Position numbers and translations under genes: made by a program. Positions 9,318 through 19,465 of a stretch of DNA of 60,468 nucleotides are shown piece after piece. This stretch comes from a virus. Positions within the stretch are counted from its first letter, which is position 1, and each line of letters begins with the position of its first letter. The stretch spans positions 1-60,468 of IMG/VR virus record IMGVR_UViG_3300025428_000005; one strand, given 5' to 3'. Under the pieces are notes generated by a model. The model searched no databases, was not told the DNA's origin, and saw only the letters and a list, made by a program, of their open reading frames with translations.

Positions 9318-12203
9318 CTATTTAGGTTGTGTTAAATCTAATTTTTTACCAGTATACCTATGTACCCAATCACCTGTTTGTTCATTATAGTCAAAATCTG
9401 GGTACATACCAGCTATAGTTTTAAGCATTAGATTTTGGTTAGCATTTTGAGTATAATTTCTAGCTTGACCCATAGTATTTTGTCCTATAGCGTTAAGCTT
9501 ATCATAATACTGTGTAAGAGCTTGACCTTTATTACCAGCTTCTTGCTGCATACTTTGTATATCTAATCCTTTATTGTATTGTGCAAATTGATTTTTAATA
9601 TTTGATATATTATTTGCTGAATTTTCATCAATACTAGCTAAAGCTTTATTTGTATTACCTTGAACACCTTGCACACCACTCATATAAGCTCCAGCATTAC
9701 CATTAGAGTTATGCTTTAAATAATATGAAGTTGCAGCACCTTGATCTCTTACATCTTGTCTAGCTCTATTATATTCAGGTAATACAGGATTAACTTGACC
9801 GTAGTTTACTCTATCATAGTTCTTACCTTGATCATTCAAGTAAGCTAAATTACCTACATTACTTCCTAAAAAGGTTGCGGCTTGACCTAAACCTTGAGAG
9901 GCATACTTACCCCATATATTAGGTTGCTGTGTAGGAGGTGTATTAGTATTAGGACTTGCAGAATTTTGAGACATTACACCTTTGTAGAAGTTTTGATTTG
10001 CTATATCATCAGGTGTTGGTTGATTATAACCTGTATCTCCGTAATGTCCTTGTAATATTGTAGGGTTTTGTATTGCATTAGCATAAGCAAATCTATCATC
10101 ATCTGTCTGATCTACCATAGTGTTTTGCCCACCATCCCAGAACATAGGCAATTGACCACCTTTCTTATACTTACCTAAGTAAGGATTAACACTTCCTATA
10201 CTACCTTCTTTGAAGTATGTACCGCCTAGTTTAAATTGGTCTTTAGCATTCTTTTGAGCTTTCATAGCTTCTTGTGTTTCAAATAACTGGTCTAAAGCTT
10301 GTTCATTATTTTTACGCATTAAACTAGCTGTTTTCTTTTGTAGATCATCTGATTCTTTAGAGTCTAATATCTTATCCCACTTATTATTTTTAAATTTCTC
10401 AGCTACTTTTGCAAATGTTTGTTTAGTATTTGGGTCTTTTAAATGATCACTAAATATCCTAGTACCTGAAGGTAAGTTTAAGTCTATACCTCCTTGTGCA
10501 TGTGAAGGTGCATTTACTTGATCTGTACCTCCATTAGGATATTGCATTACTTCATTCTTTTCTAATTGAGCGTTAGCTCCTGGTTGGTCTTGTGTAAGAC
10601 GTTGTGTACCTCCTAATTCAAACATCTGCCCACTAGTACTCATAACTGGAGTCTCTCCTCCAAACTTATAAGCACTCCACATCTTACCTCTATCTTTATA
10701 TTTTAATCCTGTAGAAGGATTAACTCCTACATTATATTTTGTTGTATCACTTGTAGTATAAATAGGTTCACCGTATGAATTATTTGCATCATCTGGTAAA
10801 GTATATTTTGTTTTAGGCTCTATACCATAACCTGTGTTAGGATTTATAGTGTTATTTGCTGAAGATTGGTGGTAACCACCGTTTGCGTATTGTGGTACTA
10901 CATAGTTAGGATTGTTGTATGGATGTCCTGAAGGATCTATACTATTGTTTACATTAGTACCTGTTTTATATCCATTTGCAGCAAACCAATCACCTTGTTT
11001 ACCTCCTTGTAGTTGAATACCTGTACCTGTCTTTTTAGCATAATCCATTGCTTCATACTCTGTCTTAAATGGCTTTAATTGACCATTCTCTCGTACTATG
11101 TAAGGAAATACATACCCTTCACCATTATCACCCATTAAATGAGTTGATCTTTCAGGTTGGCCTTTAACTTTAATAGATGGTGCATTTTTTTCATATAAAC
11201 GTTTAACCCAATCTAAATTCTGGTTAGCATTTAATACGCTATCTACATAAGCTTTTTTGTCTGTGTTAAAATAATTTGTAGGTACATCTCCCCCATCTGA
11301 ATAGATTATAGGAGTATTTAACTGCATATATCTATTATCTCCCCAAGTATTTAACATACCTCCATTAGAAAATGTACTCATAGCTCCTTTAGAAGTATCT
11401 AAACTCATAGGGCCTAAATGCTCACCACCTTCTTCGTAAATTAACCCACCATTCTCATGTTTCCATGATTTTGCATTCTTTGCGAATTGCGCCATCTTAC
11501 GTACATGAGAATCTTTAGAATGTAAAGCTTCTTCTGTAGTTTTACCTGTACGTTTTTTATAATCTGTAAATCTACCTTTATGTGAAGATTTTATATGTAT
11601 ACCACCATCTTTATATTTCTCAGTAGATTTATCATACAGCACACCATCAGGATAGTTAAGTTTACCTACTTTATTAGGTTGGTAATCATTATAACCTCCC
11701 CAATAAGCACCTTGAATACCTCCATCTTGAAAGTATAGTTTAGCGTTATTCTGTAGATCCTGATGTTCATTATAATGAGTCATACCTCCATTACGCATTG
11801 TAACAGGTGTATTAGGTTGCATACCAGACATTACACCTTGACCTACACCTTGTGTTGCAGATCCTATAGTACCCGGTGTAACTACACCAAATGCCATATC
11901 TCCTACTGCACCAGCAGCTTGACCATAACCATATATAGACTTCTGCTGATTAGTCATAGGTCCTGCAAACTTTTGTATTGCATTACCTACACCTGGTACA
12001 AATCCACTCGCTATACCTCCAACTGCACCTAATGTACCAGCTTCTATATCCCCCCATGTACCCCCATCTAAAAACATAGGCATGAATCCACCTCTCCTAA
12101 ACTGGGTAGGGTCATTTGCGTATGCTAAATCAGGGCTTAAAGGAGGGGTTTTACGGGCTGCCTGATTGCGTTTAGTAGGACGAGAGGTGGATTTTTTAGC
12201 CAT
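9318..12203 (-). CDS. Large internal virion (cargo) protein with many GG motifs
   Basis: A 961-residue protein with a basic N-terminus. About nineteen Gly-Gly doublets, many as NGG or DGG, occur every 30-60 residues through the first 700 residues. A block PMFxDGG occurs near both ends (about residues 42-48 and 690-705). The motif HIKSSHKGRFTDYKKRTG lies near residue 200, and a segment reading SHAQGGIDLNLPSGTRIFSD near residue 565; as I recall, both types recur in crAss-like cargo proteins. The last 250 residues are Gln/Asn-rich and helical. It ends in TAG immediately before the next ATG. It has its own promoter (12216-12247). GG motifs may be processing or packing sites; this is a guess. Confidence 0.75.
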   Translation of the reverse strand: MAKKSTSRPTKRNQAARKTPPLSPDLAYANDPTQFRRGGFMPMFLDGGTWGDIEAGTLGAVGGIASGFVPGVGNAIQKFAGPMTNQQKSIYGYGQAAGAVGDMAFGVVTPGTIGSATQGVGQGVMSGMQPNTPVTMRNGGMTHYNEHQDLQNNAKLYFQDGGIQGAYWGGYNDYQPNKVGKLNYPDGVLYDKSTEKYKDGGIHIKSSHKGRFTDYKKRTGKTTEEALHSKDSHVRKMAQFAKNAKSWKHENGGLIYEEGGEHLGPMSLDTSKGAMSTFSNGGMLNTWGDNRYMQLNTPIIYSDGGDVPTNYFNTDKKAYVDSVLNANQNLDWVKRLYEKNAPSIKVKGQPERSTHLMGDNGEGYVFPYIVRENGQLKPFKTEYEAMDYAKKTGTGIQLQGGKQGDWFAANGYKTGTNVNNSIDPSGHPYNNPNYVVPQYANGGYHQSSANNTINPNTGYGIEPKTKYTLPDDANNSYGEPIYTTSDTTKYNVGVNPSTGLKYKDRGKMWSAYKFGGETPVMSTSGQMFELGGTQRLTQDQPGANAQLEKNEVMQYPNGGTDQVNAPSHAQGGIDLNLPSGTRIFSDHLKDPNTKQTFAKVAEKFKNNKWDKILDSKESDDLQKKTASLMRKNNEQALDQLFETQEAMKAQKNAKDQFKLGGTYFKEGSIGSVNPYLGKYKKGGQLPMFWDGGQNTMVDQTDDDRFAYANAIQNPTILQGHYGDTGYNQPTPDDIANQNFYKGVMSQNSASPNTNTPPTQQPNIWGKYASQGLGQAATFLGSNVGNLAYLNDQGKNYDRVNYGQVNPVLPEYNRARQDVRDQGAATSYYLKHNSNGNAGAYMSGVQGVQGNTNKALASIDENSANNISNIKNQFAQYNKGLDIQSMQQEAGNKGQALTQYYDKLNAIGQNTMGQARNYTQNANQNLMLKTIAGMYPDFDYNEQTGDWVHRYTGKKLDLTQPK

Positions 12204-12215
12204 AATAATATTTCA

Positions 12216-12247
12216 CAAATATAATAAATAATCTTCGTTATTCCAAA
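12216..12247 (-). promoter_or_regulatory. Bacteroidota-type promoter before the giant virion proteins
   Basis: On the minus strand TTTG (12247-12244) is followed after exactly 20 nt by TATATTTG (12223-12216). This matches the Bacteroidota primary-sigma form TTTG / TAnnTTTG. It lies 13 nt upstream of the start codon of the 961-residue gene, in a 94-nt gap that otherwise shows only AT-rich sequence. It would let the last three genes be transcribed separately from the tail genes. Confidence 0.6.
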
Positions 12248-12297
12248 TAATCTTTTATGAAAGTAATAACTTTATATGTTATATTACTTGCAAATTC

Positions 12298-15200
12298 TTA
12301 ATACGGCGCAGGAGTGTATCCTGTATATACATCATGTAGTACAAACTTCTTATTTGAGTTGTTTTGGAACCACAGTTCTACATACATATATTTATCCCTT
12401 AACCTAGCCTGTAAAGCCGGACTAACGCCTTCAGGTTGAGTAGTTACATCTCTACCTACCTCTAAATACCAACTTCTAAACTTACGTCTTAAATTAGTGC
12501 CTACAACTAATGGTGTAGGAGCTCCAGTATTCTGATAATCAGTAGAATACCTTACAGCAGTAACTGATTCTTGTAAGAAGTTAGGTGCGTAAGAAGTATC
12601 TACACCTGTTATACTTACTTCAGTTTGTAGTATTAAATTGTTAAATGTTTTAGTAGTTTCTGCTGACTCGCCTACTAAGAACTTAATATACGCTGCAGTA
12701 TAAGTACTTTGGTTGTAGAACTGCCCATAGTTACCATAATCATGTACGTAGAAGTTACTTGGATTACTAGGATCTGATGACAAAGCAATATACTTATCTG
12801 TCACGTAGAGGCTAGGAGTTGCACTATAAAAAGTAGTGTATCCATCAACATGATCACTATATGCAAGTGTTTTTTTAATCCCATTAGTACCATCCAGGTA
12901 TGTGTGTATAGCTTCATTGTACTTGTAGTCATAGTAGCAGGAAATCCCAGTTCCATTTAAAGGGTTATCTGTTTTAAGTATATCGTATTTTATGTTTTTA
13001 TCAAAAAATGAGTGCATTCCTTTAGTATCTGATAGAGGTACTACACCTTCACCAGTATATCTTATTTGCTTATTAGATAGTACATCATACCAATAGAACC
13101 CTTTATCTGTAGTTAATATACTCCATTGATGTTTAGATCCATGTTTAGTTGAGATATACTCATGCTTATCTAACGTACTACCTGTACCTAATACAAGCTC
13201 TGTATTTGAACCATCAGGTTGTAATACTTTACGGTTAACAGGTTGGTAACCAAATGCGCTATCTTGCCAGAAGAATAGTCTATTAGAAGATACAGATAGG
13301 TTGTTTATCGGTCCATAGATACTATCTACATCATGATATGCATTAGGTTTAAATATACTCCAACTATCTGTTAATTCACCATTTATCTTAACTTCTGAAT
13401 TAGCTATACGAGAATCAAATGTATCCACTTCTACAAAAGGTATAGGTGTAGGTATGTAAGAAACTAAGTCATTCTCGTTTAAGAAGCTTGTATTGTAGTT
13501 AAAGTTTTCTGTGTAGTTTAAGTATCCAGAAAAAAAGTCTTTATTTGGGGTAGTTATTTGATAATTACCACTACCATCTACCCAGAAAAACTGATTGTTT
13601 ACGCCTGTTACATTAAGACTTGAATTAAAAGAACCATTCTTTTGACGTAAATTTGTGTTTATACAAGTTTCTGTTACGTAAAAATAAGATATAGAAAAAC
13701 TACTTCCACCTGGATTACTTAAACTTTGCACGTATGGTTGTGTATCTGTACCGCCTCTTAATGCTTTACGCTTAGTATTTTCATCTACTAAATTAACATA
13801 TGTATCACCACTAAATATCGTATTATTATATACACCTACTGAAGTAACAGGTTGGTACTGGTTACAAGATATGTAGGTATTATTAGATTTAGCTTGATTT
13901 GTATTACCACCATATTGATTAGTGACTTGTCTATTATAGGATATTAAAGGTCTAGCTGATAATTCGTTTACACCTAAAAGTGTAAAGTAATTAGTACTTA
14001 CTACAAAGTTATCGTATGAGTAGAATCTATTGTTTAAAGAATCTACGTAAGAAACTTTATCTTTACCTACAGAATTGTTGGCTAATCGTAAACCTTGTAC
14101 AGGACCACCTTGTATAGCGTATCTTTGGCTGTATGAACCTAACCCATTTGTATTATAAGCTGTTTGTAGGTTAGGTATAGGATTAATTCCTGAAGAGTTT
14201 AAATCCCAACCACCTGTATTTGGATTATCAAAAAAAGAACTTATTTTACTTGTGTTATTTACAGTTATACAAGTATTTAAATGTGACGCTGTGCCAGCTC
14301 CATTAGCAAATACTGTATTATAGTATTTAGCTATATATCCATAAGGTTTTATATTCTGGCCGCCTCCTGTAGCACCATATGTAGGCTGTCCAAAGAAAGC
14401 GCCGGTATTATAACCTCTTATGTCTCCACCTTTTGGTAAATCTGAACTTACATAATTTACATCTTGTAAGCAATCTATTACTTTAATATAATCATTTTGA
14501 GCCCAATTAATACCGTCAAATACTCCATAAGTAGTTTCAGGTGAAATTAAAGAAGCTACAGCCATATGCGTAGCTTTAGGTATACTATAATTAATACTTT
14601 TAAAGCTTTGTAGGTAAGGTCTAGCTACAGAATTACCTGATACACTCATATCATCAATAAACGTCTCTGCAGGTTCTAAAAGGCCTACAGCTAGTACAGT
14701 TTTATCTTGTTGAGATCTTTTAACGCGTACTATAGAATATCCTGATACGTAAGGTAACAGTTTAGAGGTTACGTTTATTTTAAAGTTTATGTTTAAAGAG
14801 TTTAATGAGTATGTAGTTGCATTTGGATCATATTGCGATAAAGGGAAGGCACAAGTTAAATTACTTGTATTACCTACAGGCATGTAAATACTAGGCATCT
14901 TTATATCACCAATCCATTGTACGAAGTAAGCATATCCTGATTTGTCAAAGAATTGTATACCAAATCTATATGTCTCATCTCTTTGGAAACCTCTTAAAGT
15001 GGTTGATAGATAAGGTGACCCAGAATCTATTACATGCACATTAGAGTCTGAAGCTACGTAAGTTCTACCATCGTAAGTTAATTGAGTACCTGTTACAGTT
15101 TTAGACTTAAAAGTATCTGATGTAGTACCTAATGAGAAACCTTCCCAATTAGTAGCTGAAGCACCTCTCTGTACGTATGGAGGTCCTGTTAAGCCTTTAG

Positions 15201-16836
15201 CTCCGGGGAAGTCAAAAGGTATTTTAGTCATGCTAAATGTATACGCTACATCGCATGTAGTAAATGTAGGATCACCTCCACCTAAGGTTACACCATCTGA
15301 TTGATATAAGTAACTACCAGCATTAGCTGTTTGGTTAGGGTTTATATTATCTACATTTGAATATGTTTGCTTATTATAGTTATAACGTAAAGCTATAGGC
15401 CTAAAAACACTATTTATAACTGTTCTATTAGAAGCTTTTACATTACCTAATAATAACATATTATCTTTAGATACAAGTGTTTTAGCTTGTCTTATAGTGG
15501 CTGTAGGAGTAACTATTTCTGTTAAAGTAATAGGAACTTCTTTATTAGTTGAAGAAGTTCCGCTATGACTAAATGTATAAGTACCTGATGTTTTATTAAT
15601 AGGTATATCAGTTAGAAACATTGCAGTATTATCTGCCGTAGCTTCTAACGATTGTTTTCTCGCGTAGGCTATATTTATTGTATCGTAAGATGTGTCTATA
15701 TTTGAAATATAACCATTTATTGTTTTAGTAGTTATAGTAGTTACTAAAGTACCAGTTTGTGTAGGGTAGTTAACGTCTATAGTTGTATCTGCAACGATCT
15801 CAATACCTGGACTAAAAGGTGCCCAAGGTGTAGATGTACCTTCTAACTTGTTAAGTTGATATGTATAGTAATATATACCACACGGTAATTGTCCACCAGA
15901 TGTTATACCTGTAATTACAGGAATATCTAATGTAGTTTTAGATACTATAGAGAATAGACTAGGATCTATAAAAAACCCATTAGGATCTGCTATATTAAAG
16001 GATCTTATGTCGTAGTAAAAGTCACACCAATATATCTTTTGTATTGTAGGCTCTTCATAATTAGCTACTATAGCATTAGGTGCTACAGGAGATGCTGTAC
16101 TAAAGTCTAATAAGTTGTTGTACTTAAGAGTTAAAGTAAATATACCATTTGGTGTACCTGGTACATTTGTAGGTTGATTTATATTTTGTAGTAATGCTTT
16201 ATCGTAAGTTACAGTCCAGATTTGTGAAGGGTTTACACCTGTGTGAATATTAACTAAACTGCTTGTAGTAAGTAATATAATAGTATCACGTAATACAGTA
16301 TACCCTATAGGCACTAAATTAGTTTGTGCTGCTATTATTTTATTTGTAGAACCTAACGTAATACCTGCTGGGCCTACAGTAGAAGATAGGAATAAAGTAG
16401 TTATATCAATAAGTGTACTAGAGTATAAAGTAACAGATACTTGATTGCTATAAGCTACAATACCTAATGAGGTATAATTAGTATTTAGATATACAGCTAA
16501 ACTATCATAGATATTACCTATAACAGGAACTATCCAAGGTGTAGAAGCTTTAAAAGTATTTATAGCTACAGCTATACTAGAGTATCCAGTTGTAGGAAAA
16601 TTAGTTATTTGCCAAACACTACCTGTATTAGGTATAGTGAATGCATAGCTATTACCTCTAATATTAGCTACTGTACCTGTTGAAGTACCACTGTCTGTAA
16701 CTAATCTAATATCTAAAGCATCGTCATAATACTCACCGTAAGATGTTACAGATTTTGCTGTAGATTGATATGCTTGTAACTTAGTTTTAGCTAAATCTTT
16801 ATTTAAGCATCTAAATATGTTTCTTGATTGTGGCAT
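12298..16836 (-). CDS. Large tail protein (crAss-like tail stabilisation/muzzle type)
   Basis: A 1512-residue, beta-rich protein full of Thr, Ser, Asn, Tyr and Gly, with no membrane segment. The N-terminus contains a short basic helical stretch followed by long predicted beta regions. It follows the P22 gp4-like tail tubular gene by 26 nt; in crAss-like phages this slot codes for the large tail stabilisation or muzzle protein forming the distal tail. The call rests on size, composition and gene order. Receptor-binding segments cannot be excluded. Confidence 0.65.
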   Translation of the reverse strand: MPQSRNIFRCLNKDLAKTKLQAYQSTAKSVTSYGEYYDDALDIRLVTDSGTSTGTVANIRGNSYAFTIPNTGSVWQITNFPTTGYSSIAVAINTFKASTPWIVPVIGNIYDSLAVYLNTNYTSLGIVAYSNQVSVTLYSSTLIDITTLFLSSTVGPAGITLGSTNKIIAAQTNLVPIGYTVLRDTIILLTTSSLVNIHTGVNPSQIWTVTYDKALLQNINQPTNVPGTPNGIFTLTLKYNNLLDFSTASPVAPNAIVANYEEPTIQKIYWCDFYYDIRSFNIADPNGFFIDPSLFSIVSKTTLDIPVITGITSGGQLPCGIYYYTYQLNKLEGTSTPWAPFSPGIEIVADTTIDVNYPTQTGTLVTTITTKTINGYISNIDTSYDTINIAYARKQSLEATADNTAMFLTDIPINKTSGTYTFSHSGTSSTNKEVPITLTEIVTPTATIRQAKTLVSKDNMLLLGNVKASNRTVINSVFRPIALRYNYNKQTYSNVDNINPNQTANAGSYLYQSDGVTLGGGDPTFTTCDVAYTFSMTKIPFDFPGAKGLTGPPYVQRGASATNWEGFSLGTTSDTFKSKTVTGTQLTYDGRTYVASDSNVHVIDSGSPYLSTTLRGFQRDETYRFGIQFFDKSGYAYFVQWIGDIKMPSIYMPVGNTSNLTCAFPLSQYDPNATTYSLNSLNINFKINVTSKLLPYVSGYSIVRVKRSQQDKTVLAVGLLEPAETFIDDMSVSGNSVARPYLQSFKSINYSIPKATHMAVASLISPETTYGVFDGINWAQNDYIKVIDCLQDVNYVSSDLPKGGDIRGYNTGAFFGQPTYGATGGGQNIKPYGYIAKYYNTVFANGAGTASHLNTCITVNNTSKISSFFDNPNTGGWDLNSSGINPIPNLQTAYNTNGLGSYSQRYAIQGGPVQGLRLANNSVGKDKVSYVDSLNNRFYSYDNFVVSTNYFTLLGVNELSARPLISYNRQVTNQYGGNTNQAKSNNTYISCNQYQPVTSVGVYNNTIFSGDTYVNLVDENTKRKALRGGTDTQPYVQSLSNPGGSSFSISYFYVTETCINTNLRQKNGSFNSSLNVTGVNNQFFWVDGSGNYQITTPNKDFFSGYLNYTENFNYNTSFLNENDLVSYIPTPIPFVEVDTFDSRIANSEVKINGELTDSWSIFKPNAYHDVDSIYGPINNLSVSSNRLFFWQDSAFGYQPVNRKVLQPDGSNTELVLGTGSTLDKHEYISTKHGSKHQWSILTTDKGFYWYDVLSNKQIRYTGEGVVPLSDTKGMHSFFDKNIKYDILKTDNPLNGTGISCYYDYKYNEAIHTYLDGTNGIKKTLAYSDHVDGYTTFYSATPSLYVTDKYIALSSDPSNPSNFYVHDYGNYGQFYNQSTYTAAYIKFLVGESAETTKTFNNLILQTEVSITGVDTSYAPNFLQESVTAVRYSTDYQNTGAPTPLVVGTNLRRKFRSWYLEVGRDVTTQPEGVSPALQARLRDKYMYVELWFQNNSNKKFVLHDVYTGYTPAPY

Positions 16837-16862
16837 GTAAATGCTTGATTATCAATTAATTT

Positions 16863-17786
16863 CTAGTATTTCCTACCAAACAACAATCGTTCTTTAGAAC
16901 CTAAAGTAGCGTAGAAATTATCGTGTAAATTAATCTTAGGTATAAGTCTTAGGATATTTTGAGCTATACTTTGCATTTGGTCATACGTAGGTATTCTACC
17001 TTTAGTAGTAGCTGCACCACAATACCAAGCCCACTCTCTTTCTGAATGTTCATAAACATCTTTAGGTACTAGATTTCTCCTCCAGGCAATGTAATCTAAC
17101 TTCATTGTAATATAGCATTTAACAGCCATCTTAAACTTAGTATCATCTGGAATCATAGGAAAGCCTTTTTCATCAATTGGAAAAGCTTTATAGGCCATTA
17201 TAACACCATAACCATCTCTAAATGAAGTAAAGATATAGTTATCGTTTATCCTGTATGTAGCGTCTGTTAAAGAGCTTGTAACACTAGCTGTACCTGCAAG
17301 ATACTTAGACAAAGTAACATTCTCATCATTCATAAAGTTGAATGTTGGATTACCATTCGCATCTTGACCTATAGGTGTATTTGTATCATAGTATTGTGAA
17401 TCTACAGCAAATGTAGAATTACCGTAAGGTGAATTATCTATATCTGTTGCAGGTGTTAAAGGTGCTATAGTTTGATGTGGTCCTAACTTACATTCAAATA
17501 CTGGATGTAATGAATCATTGGTATGCCTCATAGGAAATAGTAATCCTCCTTTAGTGTACCCTGCTACTTGTGTAACATAACGTAGATCACAAGGTAAATC
17601 ACCTCTGTAATCATTAACACATATTATAGCTACTTCATCTCTGTATGTTTGAGGTATACCGATTAACTCTATACTTTCAAAACACCATTCTACGGCATCT
17701 TGCCAGTTAAGATCTGTTGTACCTGTATCCCTGAAAACATTACGAATCACCTCGAAGCAAGATACATATTTACCATTTAAGGCCAT
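16863..17786 (-). CDS. Tail tubular / head-to-tail ring protein, P22 gp4-like
   Basis: A 307-residue protein whose N-terminal helical segment (residues 5-50, with NWQDAVEWCFESIELIG near 26-42) is followed by a beta-rich middle. The pattern is that of the crAss-like tail tubular protein related to P22 gp4, which extends the portal channel. It sits between small neck genes and the giant tail protein, with 10 nt to its upstream neighbour, in one operon. No enzymatic motif is seen. Confidence 0.65.
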   Translation of the reverse strand: MALNGKYVSCFEVIRNVFRDTGTTDLNWQDAVEWCFESIELIGIPQTYRDEVAIICVNDYRGDLPCDLRYVTQVAGYTKGGLLFPMRHTNDSLHPVFECKLGPHQTIAPLTPATDIDNSPYGNSTFAVDSQYYDTNTPIGQDANGNPTFNFMNDENVTLSKYLAGTASVTSSLTDATYRINDNYIFTSFRDGYGVIMAYKAFPIDEKGFPMIPDDTKFKMAVKCYITMKLDYIAWRRNLVPKDVYEHSEREWAWYCGAATTKGRIPTYDQMQSIAQNILRLIPKINLHDNFYATLGSKERLLFGRKY

Positions 17787-17796
17787 ATACTAAGTA

Positions 17797-18078
17797 TTAA
17801 ACGTTTAAATTACCTTCAAATCCTGCTAAGCTATCCAATAAACCATTCATTCCTTTAGCTAATTTCTTAGTTTTTTCTTCCTCTGCTTCTTCCTCTTCTT
17901 CCTCTAACGGATTAGTTTTAGAGAATACCTTTGAAGTATTTGATTCGTATTTATCGCCTGAATAGTCTGTAACACAAGTAGTTACTAAGTAACCATTGTC
18001 TATTCTTTCTACTGTAATATCTGTAGTCTTCTTACCTTCTGTACGAGTAATAGATGTTCTTTCTTTTTTATCTTCCAT
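17797..18078 (-). CDS. Small acidic structural-region protein
   Basis: A 93-residue protein with a charged beta-like first half, then a run of Glu residues (near 56-68) and a basic helical tail. It lies 3 nt from the preceding gene and 10 nt from the following one, inside the neck/tail operon. I do not recognise a family. A chaperone or assembly role is possible but unsupported. Confidence 0.6.
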   Translation of the reverse strand: MEDKKERTSITRTEGKKTTDITVERIDNGYLVTTCVTDYSGDKYESNTSKVFSKTNPLEEEEEEAEEEKTKKLAKGMNGLLDSLAGFEGNLNV

Positions 18079-18081
18079 GAG

Positions 18082-18654
18082 TTATGCGTTGTAATATGTT
18101 TTACCTTCTTTAATTTTAGCTACTACTAATTTCTTTAAACCTCTACAAGGTACAAATTGATAAGACCTTGCATGCACTATCATAGTTCTACGTTTATGCC
18201 ACTTAATAAACCAGGTATTCTCTGATGTATTATATATTAATTTCTTCTGTTCTCTTAGGTTAGGATTAGCTTTCCACAACTCTAATGTCTTCTTATAATC
18301 TACAAATGCTTTCTTAGACTTATCTATCTTACCTTCAGGTGTTATTGAGGCTTTTTGTTTAAATGCTACAGGACTAATAGATCCTAATCTGTAAGGTAAT
18401 TTAAGTTCTAATCCATCTGCAATTAATTCTGCTAATCCTTGATTAAGTTTTCTTGCTACTTTTTTATATTTTGCTCTATCTAAATTATATCCACAATAGG
18501 TATAACCTGTACCATCTAATTTCTTTACTTTAGTAAGTTTAGATCTATAGTACTTGTAACAACCATGTACATCGTACTGTGTACTAAATCTATTCTTACT
18601 ACCTTTTCTACTATTTATTTGTTGTTGTTGGGTGGTAATCTGTTCTTCCATCAT
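18082..18654 (-). CDS. Neck ring-type structural protein, basic
   Basis: A basic, Lys- and Tyr-rich protein of 191 residues. The open frame begins at a TTG (18666), but an ATG four codons later (18654) followed by another ATG is a more likely start; either way it overlaps the upstream gene by over 40 nt. Its place between two neck genes suggests a ring or connector protein, as in the crAss-like neck, or a DNA-contacting protein given its charge. No motif decides this. Confidence 0.6.
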   Translation of the reverse strand: MMEEQITTQQQQINSRKGSKNRFSTQYDVHGCYKYYRSKLTKVKKLDGTGYTYCGYNLDRAKYKKVARKLNQGLAELIADGLELKLPYRLGSISPVAFKQKASITPEGKIDKSKKAFVDYKKTLELWKANPNLREQKKLIYNTSENTWFIKWHKRRTMIVHARSYQFVPCRGLKKLVVAKIKEGKTYYNA

Positions 18655-19327
18655 TTGATGTATCAATAGGTTCTTTATGTTCTGGGTCTATAAACATCTT
18701 AATAACTGTAGAAGTTATAGCACTAGCCATCCAATTCTTAATAGGGTAAGGTGTTGTATCATCATTAAAGCAACTTGTACCATCACATTGGTTAAAAGAT
18801 GCTGCAGCGCTAGGATCCTCTAATACACCTTGTATATTAATCTTATTAAGAGATTTGGATAATATATTATCATTAGCTATAGCTAAATACAAATAACCTT
18901 TAGAATTCATTAAATAAGCCTTTACTTCATTACGAGTAAATTGGTTATAGAATTCAAAGGGTATTCTTTCGTAAGGTATTAACTGGAAAGGTCTAGAAGT
19001 TTTATTGATAGGTCCTACTCTTGTAAGAGCAGGCTCGTGATAAAGCTCTATAAATCCTGGAATAGGTACGGCTGTACGTAAGAAAGTACAACCTATAGGT
19101 GTATCACAACATTCTGATACATCTGCTTGTACTAATGGGATACAACCTAAGTCTTGAATTATCTCATTATCTATAGAACGATTTTTATTCAACTCATTCT
19201 TAATGAATTGCGCTCTAAGATTCTTAATATGATATTTTATAATATCAAGTGTAATAGGTTCTGTAATTACTGCTTTAGGAGTTACAGTTTCTATTATTGA
19301 ATAGGCTAGTTGATTAAGAGTATTCAT
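18611..19327 (-). CDS. Neck ring protein, crAss-like
   Basis: A 238-residue protein with an N-terminal helix and the segment LRAQFIKNELNKNRSIDNE near residues 33-51, followed by a Cys-containing beta region (ECCDTPIGC near 71-79). I associate this arrangement with crAss-like neck ring proteins. It opens the neck/tail tubular gene run after a 138-nt gap with a long hairpin, so it may have its own promoter; a TTATAAT stretch is present in the gap but is not decisive. Confidence 0.6.
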   Translation of the reverse strand: MNTLNQLAYSIIETVTPKAVITEPITLDIIKYHIKNLRAQFIKNELNKNRSIDNEIIQDLGCIPLVQADVSECCDTPIGCTFLRTAVPIPGFIELYHEPALTRVGPINKTSRPFQLIPYERIPFEFYNQFTRNEVKAYLMNSKGYLYLAIANDNILSKSLNKINIQGVLEDPSAAASFNQCDGTSCFNDDTTPYPIKNWMASAITSTVIKMFIDPEHKEPIDTSNDGRTDYHPTTTNK

Positions 19328-19409
19328 TTTACAAAATTAATGATTTTACATTATATTTCCTAGTAATTAAGTAAAATAATAATAACTAGCCACATTATAA
19401 CACCAATTT

Positions 19410-19456
19410 GCCCTTAGTGTTCATCTGTAGTACAGACAGATCTACTAGCTAAGGGC
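19410..19456. other. Long stem-loop between the patatin gene and the neck genes
   Basis: GCCCTTAG (19410-19417) pairs exactly with CTAAGGGC (19449-19456), and an inner stem ATCTGT/ACAGAT (19423-19428 with 19436-19441) closes a short loop. It lies just after the patatin stop in the direction of transcription. No U-run follows on the minus strand, so it may be an mRNA processing or stability element rather than an intrinsic terminator. Confidence 0.55.
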
Positions 19457-19465
19457 TCCTTGGGC

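Noticed and set aside
9318-9320. TAG at the end of the 961-residue gene as a sign of TAG recoding known in some crAss-like phages
   Set aside because: The next ATG follows at once, and many genes on both strands end in TAG, TAA or TGA at sensible places. No suppressor tRNA was seen.
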